Assembly: GCF_000314005.1 (NCBI RefSeq)
Contig: NZ_JH980292.1
Span: 1,190,964-1,254,963, forward strand
DNA: 64,000 bases
Reading direction: 5' to 3'
Source of the DNA: Spirulina subsalsa PCC 9445
GTDB taxonomy: Bacteria > Cyanobacteriota > Cyanobacteriia > Cyanobacteriales > Spirulinaceae
Shown: positions 1 through 7,591 of the stretch, in pieces
How positions within the stretch are numbered: position 1 is the first letter of the stretch
Layout of the letters: each line of letters starts with the position of its first letter
Made by a program: the position numbers and the translations under genes
The notes under the pieces: model-generated
The model's database searches: none
Told to the model about the DNA's origin: nothing
What the model saw: the letters and a program-made list of their open reading frames with translations, nothing else

Positions 1-48
1 CCCGAAGAAGTAGCAATGGCTCTCGCCGGATTACCCAGTATTAAGTGA
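1..48 (+). CDS. C-terminal end of an unidentified protein (partial)
   Basis: The first frame of the plus strand is open from the window edge and reads PEEVAMALAGLPSIK followed by TGA. The short tail cannot be assigned to a family. The stop codon lies in the GTGACATCC terminus of the IS605-type relic that follows, so the original 3' end may have been replaced by the insertion. It is called because the frame is open up to the element boundary; 15 codons is weak evidence by itself. Confidence 0.4.
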   Translation, partial: PEEVAMALAGLPSIK

Positions 49-180
49 CATCCTCCCGACGCTGACCCAACGGGTACAGCGCGGGCTTCCCAAGATCGCT
101 CTTGAGTATTCCTGCCCCACGCCACTTATCTAGGTCATAGACCCCCGACAGACCGACTTGACAGGCTGTTTCCGTTCAAA
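45..180 (-). mobile_element. Right-end relic of an IS200/IS605-type (tnpB) element
   Basis: On the minus strand, 93 to 45 matches the right end of the complete tnpB element at 23159-23207: GGGAAGCCCGC, an imperfect hairpin, then GTCGGGAGGATGTCAC. The body lies at higher coordinates. Minus-strand codons around 140-180 read ERKQPVKSVCRGSMT then stop, plausibly the last residues of a lost tnpB. No further tnpB is present, so this is a deletion relic. The inner boundary near 180 is an estimate. Confidence 0.6.
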
Positions 181-251
181 AGTTAATCGGGAGTCGGGAG
201 TTGATTAGTATTACCTATTACCTCTCCCCTGCTCCCCGTTCCCTAGCCCAG

Positions 252-1010
252 TTACTCAGTAAGCTCTCTAGAGGGCTTGCTGAGTAAAAACTCTGCTAAA
301 CCCAATAAATAAAGCCCTTGGGGAGTCACCTTAAAACGATAGGGATAGACTTCCACCCCTTGATGATAAGCCTGACGCAGTAACTCCCCATACTTGGGAT
401 CGGTGCTATCACCGGGGGCAAATTGTTCACAGTCTCCCCGATTAATAAAATACACAATCGCGGCCTTAGCTTCCCCTAACACCCCCATTAAATCCCCGAG
501 GTGTTTTTGTCCTCTAGTGGTGACAGTATCGGGAAAAACGGCAATTTTGCCCTGAGTCCAAGTGACGTTTTTCACTTCTAAATAAAGGGGGGGGTGATGG
601 GTGCTGGAAGTGAGGAGAAAATCAACCCGACTTTTGCCTTGGGTGCCATAAACAACTTCTCGCTGGACTGTATCATAACGGGGGGCGAGTTCGGGGAGTT
701 GTTTTTGTTCAAGGAGCGATCGCATGACCCGATTCGGTAAGCCTGTATTCACCCCCACCCACGTCGGCTCCGGATGCGGCACTTGAATCATTTCCCAGGT
801 ATAGGCCAGCTTCCGTTTAGGGTTATTACTGCGGGATACTTGCACAGGACTCCCGACGGTACAAACATCTGTCATCGGCCCGGTGTTGGGACAGTGGGCG
901 GTAATCACTTCCCCAGAGGTGAGTTCAATCTCGGCAAAAAAACGTTTGTAGCGTCGGACTAAAATTCCCGCTTCTAAGGGGGGATAGGTATAAATCAGGG
1001 GGGAGGACAT
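252..1010 (-). CDS. sfsA: SfsA family DNA-binding/nuclease-like protein
   Basis: 252 residues, close to the usual 230-250 of the family. SfsA (sugar fermentation stimulation protein) is a cytoplasmic nucleic-acid-binding protein with an N-terminal OB-like fold and a C-terminal nuclease-like domain. The sequence shows HCPNTGPM near residue 40, FLLTSSTHHPPLYLEVKNVTW (acidic and Lys residues of the nuclease-like core) and FPDTVTTRGQKHL, all family hallmarks. The last codons, SKPSRELTE and the stop, lie in a palindrome (253-286) that resembles the end of the local MITE family, so the natural C-terminus may have been altered. Family call secure; cellular role uncertain. Confidence 0.93.
   Translation of the reverse strand: MSSPLIYTYPPLEAGILVRRYKRFFAEIELTSGEVITAHCPNTGPMTDVCTVGSPVQVSRSNNPKRKLAYTWEMIQVPHPEPTWVGVNTGLPNRVMRSLLEQKQLPELAPRYDTVQREVVYGTQGKSRVDFLLTSSTHHPPLYLEVKNVTWTQGKIAVFPDTVTTRGQKHLGDLMGVLGEAKAAIVYFINRGDCEQFAPGDSTDPKYGELLRQAYHQGVEVYPYRFKVTPQGLYLLGLAEFLLSKPSRELTE
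253..286. repeat. Palindrome over the sfsA stop codon
   Basis: TACTCAGTAAGC (253-264) pairs with GCTTGCTGAGTA (275-286), with one wobble, and the intervening bases CTCT/AGAG also pair, so the whole segment is a near-perfect hairpin. Each arm resembles the TATTCAGCAAGCCC end of the MITEs elsewhere in the window. No T-run follows on the sfsA strand, so it is not a classical terminator. Confidence 0.55.
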
Positions 1011-1138
1011 GAAGGCTAAAAGTTCGGGTTTAATTCTTGTGCATTCTACCCCCTTCGGTTGCCCGAAAACCTGACAGAATCGACCTGAATAATCTAAAGT
1101 AATTATTAAATTCTCTTGACTAAAGGTTATAAAAATCA

Positions 1139-2329
1139 GTGAAAGCTATAACAATTCTTGGTTCAACGGGATCTATTGGAACCCAAACGCTGGATATTGT
1201 CCAGCAATACCCCGAACAATTCCGCGTGGTAGGATTGGCGGCGGGTCGCAATGTGGAATTATTAGCCGAACAAGTGCGTCAATATCGCCCGGAAATTGTG
1301 GCGATTCAAGAGGAGTCGAAGTTAGAGGAGTTACAAGAGGCGATCGCCACTCTCGATTATACCCCTATTGTTTTATCAGGACAGGAGGGCGTGGTGGAAG
1401 TGGCTCGCTATGGGGACGCGGAAAGTGTCGTCACCGGGATTGTAGGCTGTGCGGGACTCTTACCCACCCTAGCGGCCATTGAAGCCGGAAAAGATATCGC
1501 CCTGGCCAACAAAGAAACCCTGATTGCGGGAGGGCCAGTGGTGTTACCCCTTGTGGAAAAACATCAAATCAAACTCCTCCCGGCAGATTCGGAACATTCT
1601 GCCATTTTCCAATGTTTACAAGGAGTTCCTGAAGGGGGTCTGCGCAAAATCATTTTAACGGCTTCTGGGGGGGCTTTCCGGGATCTGCCTGTGGAACAGT
1701 TAGCCCAGGTCACGGTGGCCGATGCCCTGAAACATCCGAACTGGTCGATGGGGCGGAAAATTACCATTGATTCAGCGACCTTAATGAATAAGGGCTTAGA
1801 GGTGATTGAGGCTCATTATCTTTTTGGGGTCAATTACGACGACATTCAAATTGTCATTCACCCTCAAAGTATTATTCACTCCCTCATTGAAGTCCAAGAT
1901 ACCTCGGTGTTAGCCCAATTGGGTTGGGCGGATATGCGTTTACCTCTGTTATATGCCCTCTCCTACCCTGAACGGATTCACACCCATTGGGAAACCTTAG
2001 ATTTAGTGAAAATTGGCAGCCTCACCTTCCGGGAACCGGATCATCATAAGTACCCCTGTATGGGTTTAGCCTACGAAGCGGGACGGATTGGGGGGGCTAT
2101 GCCTGCGGTTCTCAATGCGGCGAATGAACAAGTTGTGGCCTTATTTTTAGAGGAAAAAATCCGCTTTTTGGAGATTCCTCGCTTAATTGAACAAGTGTGC
2201 GATCGCTTTTCCGCTCACAACACCCTCCAACCCACTCTAGAAGACATTCTAGAAGCCGATCGTTGGGCAAGGCAAGAAGCCTTAGAAATCATGAAAACTT
2301 TAGAAAATCCTTTAGTCTCTGTCGGTTGA
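1139..2329 (+). CDS. dxr: 1-deoxy-D-xylulose-5-phosphate reductoisomerase
   Basis: 396 residues, full family length, with a GTG start. Dxr converts DXP to 2-C-methyl-D-erythritol 4-phosphate with NADPH, the committed step of the MEP isoprenoid pathway that feeds carotenoids, phytol and quinones. The NADPH-binding [11 protein letters not shown] is at residues 8-18. [12 protein letters not shown] (about 121-132), the metal/substrate segment [13 protein letters not shown] (about 146-158), the substrate loop LTASGGAFR and [25 protein letters not shown] are present. It stands alone, with sfsA divergent on the left and a MITE right after the stop. Confidence 0.97.
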   Translation: MKAITILGSTGSIGTQTLDIVQQYPEQFRVVGLAAGRNVELLAEQVRQYRPEIVAIQEESKLEELQEAIATLDYTPIVLSGQEGVVEVARYGDAESVVTGIVGCAGLLPTLAAIEAGKDIALANKETLIAGGPVVLPLVEKHQIKLLPADSEHSAIFQCLQGVPEGGLRKIILTASGGAFRDLPVEQLAQVTVADALKHPNWSMGRKITIDSATLMNKGLEVIEAHYLFGVNYDDIQIVIHPQSIIHSLIEVQDTSVLAQLGWADMRLPLLYALSYPERIHTHWETLDLVKIGSLTFREPDHHKYPCMGLAYEAGRIGGAMPAVLNAANEQVVALFLEEKIRFLEIPRLIEQVCDRFSAHNTLQPTLEDILEADRWARQEALEIMKTLENPLVSVG

Positions 2330-2348
2330 CACTCCCAAGCCCTAATTA

Positions 2349-2520
2349 GGGTCTGCTGAATATCCCTCTAAGCAGTGTTACTAGGACTTTTAGCCGTTTT
2401 AAGAGCGAGAAACTGTAAAGTTTTAGGGATAAATCATCAAAAAGGCTTGCCTTTTTCCGATTCCCCTTCCTGTTCCCCGTTCCCTGTTTTCCACCCAGAG
2501 TAGAGTTATTCAGCAAGCCC
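2349..2520. mobile_element. MITE copy A (172 bp, TA-flanked)
   Basis: Bounded by GGGTCTGCTGAATA on the left and TATTCAGCAAGCCC on the right, which are imperfect inverted repeats, with TA on both outer sides (2347-2348 and 2521-2522). The interior has no ORF. Its left half matches the complement of copy D (56680-56856) and its right 75 bp nearly matches copy B (8905-8982). TA target duplication is typical of IS630/Tc1-like transposition; the parent element is not in the window. Confidence 0.75.
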
Positions 2521-2559
2521 TAATTATCAATTATCAATTGCCCTTTAAGCTGCCCTCCC

Positions 2560-2778
2560 ATGCCCACTGATTTAATTGTCCTGATTGCTGCCTTACTCAT
2601 CACCTGGCTAATTTTCACTTGGTTAGTCAAGGTCTTAAAAGCTAGTGTGAAAACCGCCCTAGTGATTGCCCTAGTTGTGTTATTGTTACAATTTTTCTTC
2701 GGCATTAACCCCCAAGAACTCTGGCGACAGATTACGGAACTGCCGCAAATCCTCCAATCTTTGTTTAATCCTGAATAA
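2560..2778 (+). CDS. Small conserved membrane protein, function unknown
   Basis: 72 residues. Residues 5-24 (IVLIAALLITWLIFTWLVKV) and 30-48 (VKTALVIALVVLLLQFFFGI) form two hydrophobic helices, followed by an amphipathic tail INPQELWRQITELPQILQSLF. This looks like an integral membrane protein, possibly thylakoid or plasma membrane. I recognise the style of a small conserved cyanobacterial membrane protein but no named family. It follows MITE copy A by 40 bp and stands alone. Confidence 0.7.
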   Translation: MPTDLIVLIAALLITWLIFTWLVKVLKASVKTALVIALVVLLLQFFFGINPQELWRQITELPQILQSLFNPE

Positions 2779-2887
2779 TCTCTCACAACAAAATAAAGTC
2801 CGCCAAAGCGGACTTTGAATATCTAATGTTACCTTGGTTTTGAACTTCAGGATATTATGGTGAGTCTGATTTCCCTCTCTCCTTGAA

Positions 2888-3130
2888 CTACGAACTCGCG
2901 CAAGAAATAGTTGAGATTTCATCAACAATTTGGATGTGACCTAAACGAATACCCCGCAGTAAACGATCAATATATAATCGTTCATCCTGACCTAACGAGT
3001 TCCCTAAAAGTGCTGCCATTAAACCATAACGGTCAGCTAAAGTAAGTTTTCCAGATTCGCTAACTTGAGCGTACAAGTCTGAAAAAGCACCGGGTAGGAG
3101 CAGGGGAAAGTCACTGTTTACTTTTGTCAT
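2888..3130 (-). CDS. Conserved hypothetical protein (80 aa)
   Basis: 80 residues, ATG start, soluble and mainly helical by composition: MTKVNSDFPLLLP, then SGKLTLADRYGLMAALLG, then DERLYIDRLLRGIRLGHIQIVDEIS. The RYGLMAALL...IDRLLRGIRLGHI pattern resembles small cyanobacterial proteins of unknown function. AGGGGAACTG lies just upstream on the minus strand as a possible ribosome site. It is divergent from the VOC gene and shares a 339-bp intergenic region that holds a perfect palindrome. Confidence 0.65.
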   Translation of the reverse strand: MTKVNSDFPLLLPGAFSDLYAQVSESGKLTLADRYGLMAALLGNSLGQDERLYIDRLLRGIRLGHIQIVDEISTISCASS

Positions 3131-3469
3131 TACAGTTCCCCTCCGATGTTATAATAAAGTTTTGCCTTTTTAAACCTGAAACCCCTAAACAGCAAGGTTT
3201 AGAGCCTGTAGTGCTTTAACTCAAACCGGAAATTAAAGCCTGATCTTAAGTCTTGATCAGCTAGCACGGCTTAAAAACTTTTTATCTTATGTATATTATT
3301 TCTTAAGCTTAAGAAATAACTTGTGATATGGGGCTGAATATATTGTGATTATTGTCAGAGTGACCTGTGACCTAAATCACTGCTTTTGCTACTATTGAAA
3401 TATCTCCCCAAGTCATCAGGAGAGGGGGGAGCGAGACGGTTTAGATTAAGATGGCCAAGGAATGGGGTG
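3131..3469. other. Intergenic region with AT-rich palindrome
   Basis: 339 bp between divergent genes. The only structure I see is the perfect 24-bp palindrome at 3296-3319, listed separately. The region is AT-rich and probably holds promoters for both flanking genes; no RNA gene was recognised. Confidence 0.5.
3296..3319. promoter_or_regulatory. Perfect 24-bp palindrome, candidate operator
   Basis: TTATTTCTTAAG (3296-3307) is followed directly by its exact complement CTTAAGAAATAA (3308-3319). It lies between two divergent genes, about 165 bp from the 2888-3130 start and 150 bp from the VOC start. A zero-loop dyad is more like a dimeric regulator site than an RNA hairpin. The binding protein is unknown. 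Confidence 0.4.
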
Positions 3470-3835
3470 ATGAAGATTTTAGACTGTTTACACACGGCGA
3501 TATTAGTTTCTAATTTGGAACAAGCCCAAAAATTTTATCAGGGAATTCTCGGTCTTGTGCCAGTGGATCGGGCGCTCAAGTTTCCGGGGATTTGGTATCA
3601 GGTAGGTGGGTATCAAATTCATTTGATTGTCAGTCCGGGGTTTCAGGCCTCGTTACAGGAGGAGGAAAAATGGGGGCGCAATAGTCATATTGCCTTCTCC
3701 GTGGATGATTTAGAGGCCTTGGTGAAGCGTTTAGAGGCTCAAGGGTATGTTTACCAGAAAAGCGCCTCGGGACGGGCTGCGCTGTTTGTCCGTGACCCAG
3801 ATGGGAATGTGGTTGAAGTGAGTCAAAGTGTTTGA
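3470..3835 (+). CDS. VOC (glyoxalase/bleomycin-resistance) family protein
   Basis: 121 residues from the chosen ATG, preceded by AAGGA; an upstream in-frame extension to 3386 does not look like protein of this family. One vicinal-oxygen-chelate fold: HTAILVSNLEQAQKFYQGILGL at the N-terminus (His as first metal ligand), YQIHLIV in the middle, NSHIAFSVDDLEALVKRL, and RAALFVRDPDGNVVEVSQ at the end (Glu as final ligand). The substrate cannot be told; glyoxalase-like or dioxygenase-like roles are both possible. Only 3 bp separate it from the recombinase gene, so they are probably co-transcribed. Confidence 0.88.
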   Translation: MKILDCLHTAILVSNLEQAQKFYQGILGLVPVDRALKFPGIWYQVGGYQIHLIVSPGFQASLQEEEKWGRNSHIAFSVDDLEALVKRLEAQGYVYQKSASGRAALFVRDPDGNVVEVSQSV

Positions 3836-3838
3836 AAG

Positions 3839-5161
3839 ATGGCGATGAGAATTGTGGCCTATCTCTATAGCAACCTGTTGTTAGAAACGCCCCCAGAGGA
3901 GGGAATTTGGGGGCTGGAAGTGGATCAGGTTTATCAGGATGTGGGGATGGGGGAGTCTCGGCCAGAATTAGAGCAGTTATTACAGGAGAGTGCCAAGAGT
4001 CCGCCCAATTATCTCCTAGTGCGGCGCTTAGGGGAATTGGGGGAGGACTTAGAAAGTGTGGGTCGTGCGATCGCCCTTTTAGAAAGCTACGGGGTGGAAA
4101 TCATTGCCACAGAAGACGTTTACACCACCGCCTCCCCTCCCCCCAAAGCCGCCCTACTGCAACTGTTAGCCCACCTGCAACGAGAACAACGGAGTCGTCG
4201 CCTACGGCAAGGTCACGCCCGCAACCGTCTTCAAGCCCTGCCCCCACCTGGGAAAGCCCCCTATGGCTACCGTCGGGGCAAAGACCGCTATATTTTAGAC
4301 CGCAGCACCGCCCCCGTCGTCAAAGACTTTTTTGAGCGCTTTCTGCTCTTTGGGTCCCTCCGCGGTGCCGTGCGTTATCTTGAGAAAAAATACGGCAAAA
4401 AAATTGCCGTTTCCACCGGACGACGCTGGTTAACCCATCCCATCTATCGGGGAGATACCGCCTACCGTAACGGCGACATTATCCCCCAAACCCACACCCC
4501 CCTCATTTCCCCCGAAGAAGCCGCCCAGATTGACCGTTTATTGCGTCGCAACCGCCCCTTAGCCCCCCGCAGTGCCAGCGCCCCCCGTTCCCTAGCGGGT
4601 TTAGTCTTCTGTTCCCACTGCCAATCCCCCACCACCATCACCCGCGTTACCCGTCGGGGTAAATCCTCGGAGTATCTCTATTTACGCCCCCTCCATTGTT
4701 CCTGGCACCCTAAATGTAAAGCCCTGCCCTATGGGGAAGTTCTTAACTGCACAATTCAGCGCATTTGTCAAGACCTTCCCGCCGCCATCGCCGCCACCCG
4801 AAGCACAGCCCCCCCCAGCCCAAAAGCGGCCATTCAAGGGGAAATTGCCCGCAAAGAGGAGATATTAGCCCAACTCCCCCAACTCGAAGCGACGGGGATT
4901 TTAGATCAAGATACGGCGAATTTACGGCGGTATCAGTTACGGAACGAAATCGCCCAACGGCAAGCCCAATTAGCCCAACTCCCCCCGGAAAACCTACAAA
5001 ATATTGCCCAGACTGTCTCCTTGCCCCAATTTTGGCTAGATTTATCCGAGGCCGAACGTCGTTTTTATTTCCGGGAGTTCTTGGAGCAGATTGAGTTAGT
5101 GCGGGGAGAAAATGGGGAGTGGGACGTGGAATTAGTGTTTATTTTCCGTCGAATTCCCTAG
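3839..5161 (+). CDS. XisF-like large serine recombinase
   Basis: 440 residues. The N-terminal ~110 residues look like a diverged resolvase domain: MRIVAYLYSN carries the candidate catalytic Ser, SRPELEQLL the usual Arg-Pro motif, and LVRRLGELGEDLESVGRAIALL the RLxR region. Residues ~120-260 are the recombinase domain (GKAPYGYRRGKDRYILD, RRWLTHPIYRGDTAYRNG). A zinc ribbon (CSHC near 260, CSWHPKC near 283) and a coiled-coil stretch (~320-390) follow. The layout is that of XisF, the excisionase of the Anabaena fdxN element, and related cyanobacterial proteins. No attachment sites or excisable element were seen nearby. The second Arg of the usual RLxRLxR motif appears to be Glu, so activity is uncertain. 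Confidence 0.82.
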   Translation: MAMRIVAYLYSNLLLETPPEEGIWGLEVDQVYQDVGMGESRPELEQLLQESAKSPPNYLLVRRLGELGEDLESVGRAIALLESYGVEIIATEDVYTTASPPPKAALLQLLAHLQREQRSRRLRQGHARNRLQALPPPGKAPYGYRRGKDRYILDRSTAPVVKDFFERFLLFGSLRGAVRYLEKKYGKKIAVSTGRRWLTHPIYRGDTAYRNGDIIPQTHTPLISPEEAAQIDRLLRRNRPLAPRSASAPRSLAGLVFCSHCQSPTTITRVTRRGKSSEYLYLRPLHCSWHPKCKALPYGEVLNCTIQRICQDLPAAIAATRSTAPPSPKAAIQGEIARKEEILAQLPQLEATGILDQDTANLRRYQLRNEIAQRQAQLAQLPPENLQNIAQTVSLPQFWLDLSEAERRFYFREFLEQIELVRGENGEWDVELVFIFRRIP

Positions 5162-5245
5162 TTTTGGTCTGTTTTGGCTTGTGAACTTCAAGGAGGCTCA
5201 GAAATGAGAAAATGAGAGAATTCACCTCGGTTACAGGGTAGGTTT

Positions 5246-6205
5246 GTGACAACTATGCAAATTTCTGAGTATTCCATTCCCTTCATTGGCGAAGAAAGTC
5301 AAGCCCCTTACGAACAGGCGAAGGTGGTATTGTTACCTGTGCCGTATGAGTTAACGACAACCTACCGCAAAGGCTGCGAAACCGGGCCAGCAGCGATTTT
5401 AGAGGCCACCGATCAACTGGAGTTTTATGATGTGGAGTTGGGAAAAGAGGTCGTTTTTGAGACGGGGGTTTTTGTCCATGATGCGATCGCCGACACCCAA
5501 CAACCCAATCATCAGTTAACCCCAGAGTTGATGGTGGAACAGGTAAAAGCTAAGATTTCTCATCTATTTGCCGATGGGAAATTTGTGATTACCTTGGGGG
5601 GAGAACATGGCATTACGGCGGGTGTAGTGGCAGGTTATCAACAGGTTTTAAGTGAACCCTTTACAGTCGTTCAGATTGATGCTCACGGGGATATGCGGGA
5701 CAGCTATCACGGGTCCATTTATAATCATGCTTGCGTCATGCGGCGAGTGTTAGAAATGGGTTTACCCACCTTACCCGTAGCCATTCGCAGTATTTGCCGA
5801 GAGGAAGCAGACTTAATTGCTGAGAAAGAAATCCCCGTGATTTGGGCCCATGAGATTGTTCAGTCGCCGGGGGATTGGATTGAAAAGGCGATCGCACAAA
5901 TTAAAACCCCTCGCGTCTTTATCACCATAGACCTCGACGGCATGGATCCCGCTTTTATGCCCGGTGTTGGTACCCCCCAACCCGGCGGCCTCGACTGGTA
6001 TCAACTCACCGCCTTTTTACGCCAAGTATTTTTAACCCATGAGGTGATTGGCTGTGATGTAATGGAATTAGCTCCCCTTACAGAATCCGTCGTTTCTGAG
6101 TTCACCGCCGCCAAATTAGTGCATAAATTAATCGGTTATTATAGCCATTCTAGTTATTCTTGTCCTTGTAATTCCAACAATTGGGGAACTGTAACAAACT
6201 CATAA
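5246..6205 (+). CDS. speB: Agmatinase/ureohydrolase family protein
   Basis: 319 residues, GTG start (MTTMQISEYSIPF); the ATG three codons in is an alternative. Ureohydrolases are Mn2+ enzymes that release urea. The metal-binding motifs are all present: GGEHGIT (about 117), VQIDAHGDMRDSYHGSIYNHA (about 147) and ITIDLDGMDPAFMPG (about 227). Length and the PGGLDWYQ segment fit the SpeB group (agmatine to putrescine). Some cyanobacterial members of this family act on guanidine or arginine instead, so substrate is inferred. The 3' end overlaps the convergent deacetylase gene by 52 bp. Confidence 0.85.
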   Translation: MTTMQISEYSIPFIGEESQAPYEQAKVVLLPVPYELTTTYRKGCETGPAAILEATDQLEFYDVELGKEVVFETGVFVHDAIADTQQPNHQLTPELMVEQVKAKISHLFADGKFVITLGGEHGITAGVVAGYQQVLSEPFTVVQIDAHGDMRDSYHGSIYNHACVMRRVLEMGLPTLPVAIRSICREEADLIAEKEIPVIWAHEIVQSPGDWIEKAIAQIKTPRVFITIDLDGMDPAFMPGVGTPQPGGLDWYQLTAFLRQVFLTHEVIGCDVMELAPLTESVVSEFTAAKLVHKLIGYYSHSSYSCPCNSNNWGTVTNS

Positions 6206-7110
6206 CCTTGTTGACGCAAACCCTCAATAATTTTAGGCAAAGCCGCCACCGTTGTCCGATGATCTCCTCCCCCATCATGTAACAACACAATCCCCCCCGG
6301 AGTAGCATCATTAAGAACCGTTTCTGCTATCACTTCCGCCGGAGGTTGAGGGTTACTATCGGGGGCAATTTGCGACCACATCACAATCCCATAGCCCTGT
6401 TTTTTTGCATAATCAGCCACACCGTTATTTAACACACCCCCCGGAGGACGAAAAAGCATTGTTTTCATCCCCGTAATGTCATAAATCATTTTCGCGGTGC
6501 CGTCTACTTCCTGGGCGGCCTCAGTTGAAGTCATTCGATGATAACGATGATTGATGGTATGATTGCCAATCGCATGACCTGCCGCAACTACTTTTTTCGC
6601 TGTTTCTGGATACATTTGCAAGGCTTGTCCTATCCAGAAAAAGGTCGCTTTAATGTTATTCTGTTCCAAGATATTCAAAATTTCCTCGGTTTGACTTCCC
6701 CAAGGTCCATCATCAAAGGTTAGAGCAATTACCTTGTCAGATTTTGTCCAATTATTTCCGAAAATCACTTGACCTTGAAAACCGCTAGGGATGCTAAAAA
6801 TAAACCAATTATCCGCATCATTCCACTGACCAAAAACAGAAGTTAACCCTTCTCTAATTGGAAGAATATTCCCCGATTTAAAGGGTCGAAAAGTTGTAGA
6901 ATTTAGATGAGAAAAAACAGTAACCCCTAAAGCTAAAATACCTAGTCCTAAACCCAGACCCAAGAGATTTTTAGCAGACAAGACAGAGGTTCTTTTTCGT
7001 TTAATGCGATAGGGGTCTGACCATCTGCTGCGTCGTGTCCCGTAGCTTTTCATAAACTTTCGCTTGTGCCTCCAAGATAGTACGGAAAATAAAAGGGATG
7101 GCTCACTCAC
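6154..7110 (-). CDS. NodB-type polysaccharide deacetylase, membrane anchored
   Basis: 318 residues. A basic N-terminus (RRSRWSDPYRIKRKR) precedes one membrane helix (about 48-66, LLGLGLGLGILALGVTVF), so the catalytic domain lies outside the plasma membrane. The NodB fold is complete: TFDDGPWGS (about 131, metal Asp pair), NHTINH (about 186, metal His pair), FRPPGG (about 221) and IVLLHDGGGDH (about 276, catalytic His). Likely substrates are N-acetylated cell-wall or capsule glycans. An internal ATG (MKSYGTRR) 19 codons in may be the real start. Convergent overlap with speB. Confidence 0.88.
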   Translation of the reverse strand: MSEPSLLFSVLSWRHKRKFMKSYGTRRSRWSDPYRIKRKRTSVLSAKNLLGLGLGLGILALGVTVFSHLNSTTFRPFKSGNILPIREGLTSVFGQWNDADNWFIFSIPSGFQGQVIFGNNWTKSDKVIALTFDDGPWGSQTEEILNILEQNNIKATFFWIGQALQMYPETAKKVVAAGHAIGNHTINHRYHRMTSTEAAQEVDGTAKMIYDITGMKTMLFRPPGGVLNNGVADYAKKQGYGIVMWSQIAPDSNPQPPAEVIAETVLNDATPGGIVLLHDGGGDHRTTVAALPKIIEGLRQQGYEFVTVPQLLELQGQE

Positions 7111-7186
7111 TCTTTTTGGTCAAATCCTCTGCCCTAGTTAGGGTTTGCTGAATAGGGCTTTAATCTAGGGAACACTGACTGAAGAG

Positions 7187-7387
7187 TTAACCATCAGGAA
7201 ATTGCCAACAGGCGATATATTCTAACTTCTGGCTTTGACAAGCTGGACAGGACACATTTGGACTAGAATCAACCCATTCCTCCCCACAATCACGACAATG
7301 ACAAAATATATTGTTGCGGTTGGCCATCTGGATTTTTTGCCGCCATTGGGCAAAAACGGCCTCGTCGGAGTCGGAAAATTCGCTCAT
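7187..7387 (-). CDS. Small zinc-ribbon protein
   Basis: 66 residues. CHCRDCGEEW (about 29-38) and CPACQSQK (about 47-54) give two CxxC knuckles spaced as in a zinc ribbon. The N-terminus is acidic (MSEFSDSDEAVF), the C-terminus aromatic. No enzymatic domain; such proteins often act as nucleic-acid or protein adaptors, but no partner is visible. A lone MITE-type end (TAGGGTTTGCTGAATA) lies at 7139-7154 downstream of its stop. Confidence 0.65.
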   Translation of the reverse strand: MSEFSDSDEAVFAQWRQKIQMANRNNIFCHCRDCGEEWVDSSPNVSCPACQSQKLEYIACWQFPDG

Positions 7388-7591
7388 TGTAGAATGCTCC
7401 CTGAGTTGGAGAAAGGTATGGGGGGGTTATCAATCCCTGTTAGGAGTTGGTTTCCGATCACAAGGGAGATGTTTTACCTAGGGCAATGATAGCATTGTGC
7501 CTAGGTTGTAGGCTAAGAGTAAAGCCGCCCTAGAAGGGGGGTATCCCATAAATTTGGGTCACAATTAGGAAAGAGTGGGTAGATAGATGTA

